From Rhodothermaeota bacterium MED-G12 (GTDB lineage Bacteria > Bacteroidota > Rhodothermia > Balneolales > Balneolaceae), in NCBI GenBank assembly GCA_002457365.1, contig NTKP01000001.1, positions 1-62,673 of the forward strand: a stretch of 62,673 bases of DNA, in the 5' to 3' direction. Within the stretch, counting starts at the first letter, position 1. Each line of letters starts with the position of its first letter. The notes beneath the pieces were generated by a model. That model was not told where the DNA came from. It saw only the letters and a list, made by a program, of their open reading frames with translations, and did not search any database. Below are positions 56,057 to 62,673 of this stretch, one piece after another. Both the position numbers and the translations under genes were made by a program.

Positions 56057-58960
56057 TTACTTAATCAGGGTGATGGTTTGTGTTTGAGTGTTTGAACCTT
56101 GCACTAAGCGCACAAAATATACCCCACTTGACAGCACTGAACCCGAAAACTGAACCGTATGACTTCCCTGGCTCATAGCCTTATCTACTAAGGTGGCCAC
56201 TTCACGACCTAATAGGTCATAAACCCGTAAAGAGGTAGCACCATGCTGGGCTAGACTGAATGAAATTTGGGTAGTTGGATTAAACGGATTAGGATAATTG
56301 GGCAGAAGAGCAAAGCTAGTTTTTTCCGGCAAGATTTCTAGAGGCTCCCTCGAGGTCACTAGTCCCGAGAAGTCCCTATTGGTAAATATATGAAAGGCAC
56401 CCGGCGCTAAGTTCAACTCTAAGGCTCCACCACTTACCTGTTGTTCGGTCTTGTTAAGATAGTCGAACCATAGGCCATCCTCAGAAAAGTTTATGGTTCC
56501 CGTACTAGCACCCACCCCGAAATTACCTACAATAACTACTTTATTCTCACCATGACTGAGTCGGATAAGTTTAATAGAGGTTTGGAGTTGATGAGTAAAG
56601 ATTTCTGGGGAAGTAAAGGCAGGAGAAGCACGGCGAAGGGCTATGATGTTGCTCCATGTTTCGTAAAGTGCATAGCGTTCAGGATCTTCTCGATAATCCC
56701 ACCTGATAGGCTTAACGGCCGTTCGACCTGGGGCAATGGATGGGCAGTAGCTAGCCTCATTTAAACACTGTTCGCCTGCATTACCATAGCCATAGCCTAA
56801 TTCTCCAAACTGCCACAACATTTTAGGGCCTGGTAAAGTAAAAAAGAAGGCTCCAGCCAACTTCATTCGATTTAACGCTGTAGTTAATTCACGGATGTTA
56901 TACTCACCTGAGGAATTTCCAAAGGCTATATTTTTAAACATTAACCACTGTTCATCGTGACTTTCCATGTAGCCAATTAAATTTCTTTTAGAGACCCCCC
57001 TGTGACTGGCCAACACACCTCGTAAATCGGAGTTATAGCCCATTGTAGCCTCATTATACTCATGGTTCATATTTCCCCAAACAAGCATCCCTTCGTTAAC
57101 CAATGCCTTTTCTTCGGAGTTGTCGGCAAAATGCTCTAAAATGACATAAGCCGTACTATCAATAGAACGGATGAAATTATTGTAGTCTTTCCAAATAGCA
57201 ATTCTTGAGGCATCATAACTGCCCCATGCTCCCACATCATTTACATTATCCACTTGGGTAAACCCCTTACTCAAATCGAACCGGAAACCATCTATGTTGT
57301 ATTCTTCTAACCAATACTGCATAACACGTTTAGAAAAATAACGGGTTGCTGCACTTTCATGATTTAAATCATAGCCCACGTTGTAGGGGTGTTTTGCAAT
57401 GCTATTTGCATAGGGATTTTCACTGGTAGGAGCTCCATAATCCCCTTCGTTCCAAAGGCGAATGATGGGGCTTCGCCCAAATGCATGATTCAACACCACA
57501 TCCAGTATGACCGCTATTCCTCTAGAGTGTGCCGCATCTACAAACGCCTTAAACGTGTTTTGTGTACCATAATATTTATCCAATGCAAGATGGAATGCCG
57601 GGTTGTATCCCCAGCTCAAATTTCCCTCAAATTCATTGACTGGCATAAGCTCAATGGCCGTTACTCCTAGCCGGTCTAGGTAATCCAAGGTATCTATCAA
57701 AGTCTGATAGCTATGATCTTCCAAAAAATCCCTAAGAAGAAGCTCATAAATGATCAAATCTTTGGTTTCTGGTCGCTCATAATTCGTGGAGTTCCAGTTG
57801 TATTGCTCAGCACCCGGCTGCAATACTCCCACTGAAAAACTGGTTTTTCCATAGGGATAGGCTGGGATATCTGGGTATACATTGGATGGAATGTATGGGT
57901 CATCATCAGGATGAAGAGTGAGCTCACTGTAGGGATCTGCAATTCGAAGCCCCCCATCGACAAGATACTGAAATGCATATTCTTGCCCTGGAGTTAAGCC
58001 ATCGATTTCTAGCCAAAACCAGGTACTATCCGTCCCATGTGATTCTTTATGCATGAGATAATCAGCGGTAGGTGTCCAATCGTTAAAGTCTCCTAATACA
58101 TAGATAAAATCTTTATAAGGGGCGAATAGGGATACAAGAACGGAGCTGTCGGAAAGGTATTGAATGCCATCCTGGGTTTGAGCTGGCCGAGGTGTAGAAC
58201 TAAGCTCATCTGGACGCACAACCACCATTGTGGTGGTGGTATCGCTTAAGCCTTGCCCATTGTCTGCGATTAACGAAAAAACAACCTGTTCCTGATTATC
58301 GCTGGGCTTAAATACATAAGCAATCGTATCATTAGATGTCTGTTCAATCAATTGATCATCTTCAAACAAACGTAACTGTAAGTTTCCAGTGGTAGCACTA
58401 CCAAGCCCCATTATTTGCAAAGAATCCGACTGCTTTATCAGACTCAGTTCATTGGCTGGTTGTACAAATCGAGCTTCTACCCCACCAGTGCTCAATTCTA
58501 TGAATATATCACTGTCTCCTTCATCCCGACCAACCGCTACTGGGGGTCCAGAGAGAGTTCTAGTGCCCTTAAACAACATTGCGATTTCAAGTACGTCTTC
58601 ACTGGTTCCTGTAATCCCAAAAAAAGACCTAATATCTGGAGAAAATGTAAATTTCCATCGATTTTCCCCCACCTGCTCAGCCTCAAGATTACTGGGATAA
58701 GACTCCCACCCTGCGGGTACATATTTCCAATCACTACCACTACTACTCTGCGAGGTGATAACTCCAGTGTGAAGAAAAACCCTCCCTGTATAACCCTCTA
58801 AGGCCCCGTTTCCTTGGGTAGCATCGAAATAGACGGTTACTGAGTCGTATTGAGTTGCAAAGCTGGGTTCAAAACTTACAACCTGCGCCTTTAAGGATAA
58901 TGACAGAATGTTAAATAGAAAAACAAAAAGGCTAAAGAAGAATACGCGGTTTGGTTGCAT
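56057..58960 (-). CDS. Secreted GH13 enzyme with T9SS type A sorting domain
   Basis: This 967-residue protein has a signal peptide (1-26), an N-terminal beta domain of unknown type (about 30-165), an Ig-like linker, a CBM48-like module (about 272-365, with FIYVLGDFNDW), and a GH13 barrel with LDVVLNH, GFRFDLS (D562), ILEHFAD (E609) and MESHDEQW (D669). The last 80 residues are a T9SS type A sorting domain (NYPNPFNPTTQISFSL, LRVYDLLGREV, SSGVYFVRL). It is therefore exported to the surface or medium through the T9SS. The lacI gene ends 46 bases upstream. Confidence 0.93.
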   Translation of the reverse strand: MQPNRVFFFSLFVFLFNILSLSLKAQVVSFEPSFATQYDSVTVYFDATQGNGALEGYTGRVFLHTGVITSQSSSGSDWKYVPAGWESYPSNLEAEQVGENRWKFTFSPDIRSFFGITGTSEDVLEIAMLFKGTRTLSGPPVAVGRDEGDSDIFIELSTGGVEARFVQPANELSLIKQSDSLQIMGLGSATTGNLQLRLFEDDQLIEQTSNDTIAYVFKPSDNQEQVVFSLIADNGQGLSDTTTTMVVVRPDELSSTPRPAQTQDGIQYLSDSSVLVSLFAPYKDFIYVLGDFNDWTPTADYLMHKESHGTDSTWFWLEIDGLTPGQEYAFQYLVDGGLRIADPYSELTLHPDDDPYIPSNVYPDIPAYPYGKTSFSVGVLQPGAEQYNWNSTNYERPETKDLIIYELLLRDFLEDHSYQTLIDTLDYLDRLGVTAIELMPVNEFEGNLSWGYNPAFHLALDKYYGTQNTFKAFVDAAHSRGIAVILDVVLNHAFGRSPIIRLWNEGDYGAPTSENPYANSIAKHPYNVGYDLNHESAATRYFSKRVMQYWLEEYNIDGFRFDLSKGFTQVDNVNDVGAWGSYDASRIAIWKDYNNFIRSIDSTAYVILEHFADNSEEKALVNEGMLVWGNMNHEYNEATMGYNSDLRGVLASHRGVSKRNLIGYMESHDEQWLMFKNIAFGNSSGEYNIRELTTALNRMKLAGAFFFTLPGPKMLWQFGELGYGYGNAGEQCLNEASYCPSIAPGRTAVKPIRWDYREDPERYALYETWSNIIALRRASPAFTSPEIFTHQLQTSIKLIRLSHGENKVVIVGNFGVGASTGTINFSEDGLWFDYLNKTEQQVSGGALELNLAPGAFHIFTNRDFSGLVTSREPLEILPEKTSFALLPNYPNPFNPTTQISFSLAQHGATSLRVYDLLGREVATLVDKAMSQGSHTVQFSGSVLSSGVYFVRLVQGSNTQTQTITLIK

Positions 58961-59006
58961 TAGTTTTGATGTGTGTATTAAGAACCAGCGCGTGGCTATT
59001 CTTGAG

Positions 59007-60023
59007 TCACTTCTGTGATATTTTTAGAATCCCGTTGGTCGATTTCCTAAGGATTAACTGAGGGGAATACATAATCTGCGAAATTGCTTTTCCCTCATTC
59101 TTCATCCGGTCCAATAAGGTTTGAGTAGCAATTGAACCCATATCTCGCATAGGTTGACGCACTGTAGATAATCCAATGTATTCGGAGATTTCTATATCAT
59201 CATACCCAATTAATGGTATAGAAAGCTCCAAATCTTCCATCGCCTTGAGCGCTCCAACAGCCTGAATGTCGGATGAACAAAAACAGGCATCCACCTCGGA
59301 ATGTAATTCAATCATTTGCTGCATAGCGGTGTACCCACCACGCTCGGTAAAACCGTCCCGGTAATCAGTATCCCCACATACAATTAATTTTGAATCTAAT
59401 GGTATTTCAGATTCCTCAAATGCCAGTCTATACCCTTTTATTCGATCTTTTATAGGCTTTGAACTCTCCAAAGCTGAGATCATACCTACCCTCTTGTATC
59501 CTGCATCTAATAGTGTTTTAGTTGCCGTATAGGCTCCTTGAACATTATCTACGGACACCGAATCAAAACCATCGTAAAATTCATCTACCAGTGTGATTGG
59601 AACCGGGTACTTCTGAAGCTTATCCCATTGATCAGGATTTAGGTGAATAGAAATAAATAGATAACCTTCCGCAGCTCGGCGTCTAATCACATGCTCGACC
59701 TGCTCAAAAAAACTATCTCCTGTACCCGTTACATTAAAAATACTAAGTTCATAACCTAACTGAGTAAGTTTATCCTGAATACCACCCAATATTTCCATAA
59801 AGAAATAATTCGACATAACCGGCACCACTGCCATAATGGTATTTAACTTCTTACTCGCTAAACCTTGAGCGTAAGCTTGAGGATGATAACCTACTGATTC
59901 GGCAACTTTTAATACCTTGTTCCGAGTTTTTTGTGAAACACTTGTACTCTGGTTAAACACACGAGATACCGTGGCAATACTAACGCCAGCTTTAGCTGCT
60001 ATGTCGTAAATGGTCGAAGCCAA
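59007..60023 (-). CDS. LacI-family transcriptional regulator
   Basis: The 338-residue protein has the LacI helix-turn-helix at the N-terminus (TIYDIAAKAGVSIATVSRVFNQ, residues 3-24) with the hinge helix segment ending AQGLASKKLN, and a periplasmic-binding-protein-like effector domain (about 60-330). The location between a starch-binding protein gene and four GH13 genes suggests it controls glucan use in response to a maltooligosaccharide, but the effector is not visible from sequence. The downstream GH13 gene starts 46 bases after its stop. Confidence 0.94.
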   Translation of the reverse strand: MASTIYDIAAKAGVSIATVSRVFNQSTSVSQKTRNKVLKVAESVGYHPQAYAQGLASKKLNTIMAVVPVMSNYFFMEILGGIQDKLTQLGYELSIFNVTGTGDSFFEQVEHVIRRRAAEGYLFISIHLNPDQWDKLQKYPVPITLVDEFYDGFDSVSVDNVQGAYTATKTLLDAGYKRVGMISALESSKPIKDRIKGYRLAFEESEIPLDSKLIVCGDTDYRDGFTERGGYTAMQQMIELHSEVDACFCSSDIQAVGALKAMEDLELSIPLIGYDDIEISEYIGLSTVRQPMRDMGSIATQTLLDRMKNEGKAISQIMYSPQLILRKSTNGILKISQK

Positions 60024-60033
60024 TGGTTAGTTC

Positions 60034-60050
60034 ATTTAATTTGGTTAAAT
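60034..60050. promoter_or_regulatory. AT-rich palindrome just upstream of lacI
   Basis: ATTTAA and TTAAAT are exact inverted copies with a 5-base spacer, starting 11 bases before the lacI start codon. A regulator binding its own promoter is common in the LacI family, but this lacks the usual central CG, so the operator call is weak. Confidence 0.2.
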
Positions 60051-60051
60051 A

Positions 60052-60077
60052 CACAGAGGCCTTTCATCGCCTCTGTG
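60052..60077 (-). terminator. Hairpin between the starch-binding protein gene and lacI (candidate terminator/attenuator)
   Basis: CACAGAGGC and GCCTCTGTG form an exact 9-bp stem with an 8-base loop. On the minus strand it lies about 60 bases after the stop codon of the upstream gene and is followed by TATTTAA rather than a full T-run. It may reduce read-through into lacI or protect the 3' end of the upstream mRNA. Confidence 0.5.
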
Positions 60078-60138
60078 AGTTAAGACGTTCAAATAACACG
60101 GAGCTGGATCAACTCTTCTGCTCCATTGTTACTAGAAT

Positions 60139-62673
60139 TTATTTAATTAATGTCATGCGTTTGTTGCTTACAAAACTACCCGCCTCCAAACGGTATAAAT
60201 AAACACCAGAGGATAATGATGCTGCATTAAAGGCAACCGTATGAGTACCAGCATTCATGACTTTACCACTAATTAACCTAGCAACCTCTTGTCCCAATAA
60301 GTTGTATATAGTCAATTTAACTGGTGAAGCATCAGCCAGACTAAAACTTATATTTGTAGTAGGGTTAAATGGATTTGGATAATTTTGCTCTAAAGCAAAT
60401 TTCTTAACCATTGATTCATCTAATTCTGATGAAGTAGTAGGCGTGTTATAATCCGGTGGTGTTTCCCAAGCTAAGTCTTCAGCTACCCAAGTTAATGTTG
60501 GTAGGGTGAAACTGCTTGGCCAGGTTACAGAACCATTACCAGCAACAATAGGTTGTATATATTGATAATGTCGTCGTCCTGCATCAAATCCTGAACCATG
60601 AGTAAACATAGAACCATCTTGTGATGTTGGTTCCCCATAACCGATTCGGAAACCCATGTGATTCAAGGTTGGTAATTGAAGATCTAAATCAAGTGTATAA
60701 ATCATATCACCATCATCATCTTTAAATCTCAAACTTTCCCGCATTTCATCAGGCATAGTCATGAAATTCTCACCAGCATCACCTGGAACAATTAAGCCCT
60801 GTGTAAGAACAAAGAATGGCGTGTCAACATATAGATATACCGAGTCATTCGATACATCAAAAGGTGCTGAAGCATGCTCTACAGCTGGCGACATATCTAT
60901 TGAAAAAGTAACTGATATTGCTCCATCTTCAACATTTTGCGAAGTTAGCAATGCCTTAGGCTCAACACCATTGAAATACTCCGATTTCTTGGGTTGATTA
61001 GCAGCATCTTCAATTATCAATTGACGATCAGCACCACCTGTAACACCAGGTTCTTCCCAGCCAGAACCATCATGAGTAATTCCAGCTAAAAAGTTAGCAC
61101 TTGTTTCATCATCTCTAGATGCGTCCCACTTCAAATAGTATTTATAATTGTGTTCAGCTCCTACAGGAACATTTAATGGAATATTTGATTCCTCATAGGT
61201 TCCAGAAAATGAATTAAAATCCATTTGATTATCAGTACTCCAAGAATTGAATGAACCTCTAACAAAGACTGTATCAATTGAAGAATTGAAGTATCCTAAA
61301 CCTTCAAGAATTCCAACATTTACTTCAAAGTTAAGTGTGGTACTCAATATTGGGGTATCAGACGCTGGAGTGTCATTGAAATAGACCCACTTAAGTGTTG
61401 TGTCTTCTTCTGGTATATGTGTAAATCTATCTTGCCTAGATTCCCAAGTGGTCTCACCATCTACCTCAAATACAAATTTATATGCCATCTCTTCTTCAAT
61501 TAAGGCAGCGCTATCTCTAGGCATTTGAGCAATACCAGCATAGAATATATTATTTCCGCTTCCTCCTACCTCATCAAGATAGAAAGCAGAAGTGGACCAG
61601 TCATCTGGATTATCAAAAAATAATGGGTTTCCTCTTACTCCAACCATATCGGTTTCAGGATCAAAATCTCCAGTTTGAATTGGACCTCCCATATTGACCT
61701 TAAACAATATTGTTAAAGTATCATCACTTGGTTCATATGGTGGTTCTCTTAATTCATACCATTGCATTGGAACCACCGTATCGCCACTAGCTGTAGCAGG
61801 AAGTACAAATTGATTATTTCCTCCACTTTCCCAGCCTTGCTCTGAATCATTAATTAATGGTGTTTCGGGATCTACACCAGCCCAAAACTTATAGTTAAGT
61901 AAATCACCTGGTGACATATCAAATGTAGCACCCCAAACATCACCATCTATGTGATCTAATTGAAGAGAATTTGCATCCCAAGTGATAATATCACCAAGTC
62001 CAGTCTCAGCTGCATCTGCTCCAGATGGAGCTCCTTTAAGTTGAACTGTATGATATTCTTGTAGGGTATCTAAAAGAGTGGCCATATTAACTGTAAATGT
62101 GACTGCTACTGGCTCAGTATTTACGTTTGCAGGTGGAAAACCTAATCGGTCAAAATAGTCCCAATGAAGTGTAGTATCATTAGCAGGCATATCGAATGTA
62201 CGATTTGGATCAGATTCCCAACCGATAGTGCCTTCTTCATCCATAGTGATGAATTTATAAGATACCTCAGTAATAGGTTCTGCCTCACCATGGCTTATTT
62301 GCTTGGTTCCCTCAAAAAAGTAATTATCTCCTTGGTTAGCGCCAGGTTCTAGGGTTATGCCACTCGCCCAACCATCAAAACTACCGCGAACACCAACAGT
62401 ATCTGTAGAAGGATCAAAATTTCCAGACTTGATTGCAGGCCCCATATTTACTCGGAAAAATAATGAAATACTATCATCAGATACTGGATATGGTGCTTGT
62501 CTAGTTTCATAAAACTGCAAATCTACAGTAGTATCTGCACCAGCAAAGTCGGCAGGTAATATAAAGACATTATTATCCCCACTTTCCCATCCTTGCTCAC
62601 TACCATTAGTTAGAGGGGTTTCAGGATCTACACCTGCCCAGAATTTATAATTTAGGGTGTCACCCGGAGACAT
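60139..62673 (-). CDS. Secreted multidomain starch-binding-like protein with T9SS sorting domain (5' end outside window)
   Basis: At least 844 residues are visible; the gene continues past the right edge. It is made of repeated beta-sandwich modules with signatures like FKVNMGGPI, FDPETDMVGVRG and RGSFDGW or RGSFNSW, a pattern seen in starch-binding (CBM20/SusE-like) modules. Two long modules, beginning MSPGD and LNYKFWAGVDPETPL, are about 252 residues apart and close to identical in places. The C-terminus carries a T9SS type A sorting domain (NYPNPFNPTTNISFSL, LTIYNLLGQEV, SSGVYLYRL). No catalytic domain is visible, so a glycan-capture role at the surface is likely. The start shown is simply the window edge. 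Confidence 0.82.
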   Translation of the reverse strand: MSPGDTLNYKFWAGVDPETPLTNGSEQGWESGDNNVFILPADFAGADTTVDLQFYETRQAPYPVSDDSISLFFRVNMGPAIKSGNFDPSTDTVGVRGSFDGWASGITLEPGANQGDNYFFEGTKQISHGEAEPITEVSYKFITMDEEGTIGWESDPNRTFDMPANDTTLHWDYFDRLGFPPANVNTEPVAVTFTVNMATLLDTLQEYHTVQLKGAPSGADAAETGLGDIITWDANSLQLDHIDGDVWGATFDMSPGDLLNYKFWAGVDPETPLINDSEQGWESGGNNQFVLPATASGDTVVPMQWYELREPPYEPSDDTLTILFKVNMGGPIQTGDFDPETDMVGVRGNPLFFDNPDDWSTSAFYLDEVGGSGNNIFYAGIAQMPRDSAALIEEEMAYKFVFEVDGETTWESRQDRFTHIPEEDTTLKWVYFNDTPASDTPILSTTLNFEVNVGILEGLGYFNSSIDTVFVRGSFNSWSTDNQMDFNSFSGTYEESNIPLNVPVGAEHNYKYYLKWDASRDDETSANFLAGITHDGSGWEEPGVTGGADRQLIIEDAANQPKKSEYFNGVEPKALLTSQNVEDGAISVTFSIDMSPAVEHASAPFDVSNDSVYLYVDTPFFVLTQGLIVPGDAGENFMTMPDEMRESLRFKDDDGDMIYTLDLDLQLPTLNHMGFRIGYGEPTSQDGSMFTHGSGFDAGRRHYQYIQPIVAGNGSVTWPSSFTLPTLTWVAEDLAWETPPDYNTPTTSSELDESMVKKFALEQNYPNPFNPTTNISFSLADASPVKLTIYNLLGQEVARLISGKVMNAGTHTVAFNAASLSSGVYLYRLEAGSFVSNKRMTLIK
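61372..62673 (-). repeat. Two tandem ~750-bp coding repeats in the starch-binding-like gene
   Basis: Residues 1-174 and 253-434 of the visible protein align: both begin MSPGD, share LNYKFWAGVDPETPL and EQGWESG, then FDP(S/E)TD and VRG motifs and end with a DTTLxW strand. At DNA level the second copy starts near 61917, one period (about 756 bp) from the window edge. Further copies may lie outside the window. Confidence 0.85.

Noticed and set aside
58961..59006. LacI operator in the gap before the T9SS GH13 gene (CCA-N5-TGG around GCGCG)
   Set aside because: The dyad is short and imperfect (central pairs fail) and does not resemble a LacI-family operator.

Overview
The window looks like a chromosomal segment from a marine, Gram-negative member of the Bacteroidota/Balneolota side of the FCB group; a Balneolaceae-like organism is my best guess. 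The evidence is an AT-rich chromosome, two proteins ending in the type IX secretion (T9SS) sorting domain with the PNPFNPT motif, a T9SS Plug-family protein, LptC/LptA-like lipopolysaccharide transport proteins, a TamB, several lipoproteins and a 30-residue mS38-like basic peptide. Assignment to a genus is not possible from the sequence alone. Almost every base is coding and most genes are housekeeping. I see no tRNA, rRNA, CRISPR array, insertion sequence or prophage.

Layout. 1-6034 (minus): guaB, a glycosyltransferase, an M23 peptidase, a bactofilin, then atpZ, an atpI-like gene, atpB and the start of atpE. 6151-9696 (minus): folD, an orphan 130-residue ORF whose Shine-Dalgarno lies in a hairpin, a PBP4-type dacB, and a PTS EIIA-Ntr protein. 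9845-13948 (plus): ccmB, holB, dapF and the T9SS plug gene. 14007-28020 (minus): rqcH, aroK, aroB, tamB, rnr and a metalloprotease/beta-propeller/outer-membrane-barrel protein. 28093-29445: an orphan 234-residue protein (plus), and HU with the mS38-like peptide (minus). 29643-34894 (plus): an alanine/glycine symporter, upp, lptC, an lptA/ostA-like gene and a DUF1080 lipoprotein. 34961-37868 (minus): agmatine deiminase, N-carbamoylputrescine amidase and an inositol monophosphatase. 38101-41298 (plus): rpiB, glyA, tatC and an FKBP-like lipoprotein. 41295-48818 (minus): rho, a PYROXD2-like oxidoreductase and alr, and a thioredoxin-fold protein with pabC-like and folC genes.

48882-62673 (minus) is the clearest accessory block, an alpha-glucan utilisation locus. 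In transcription order it has a T9SS-secreted protein with duplicated starch-binding-like domains (cut by the window edge), a LacI-family regulator, a T9SS-secreted GH13 enzyme, two GH13 lipoproteins, an SLC45/GPH-type sugar transporter and a GH13 enzyme with a Sec signal peptide. The four amylase-family enzymes carry different targeting signals, which suggests stepwise breakdown of starch or glycogen from outside the cell to the periplasm, followed by uptake of oligosaccharides.

The points most worth a second look are the tiny ribosomal-type peptide beside HU, the Shine-Dalgarno-sequestering hairpin pair after folD, the protease-propeller-barrel protein, the layered GH13 locus, and the two proteins with no recognised family.
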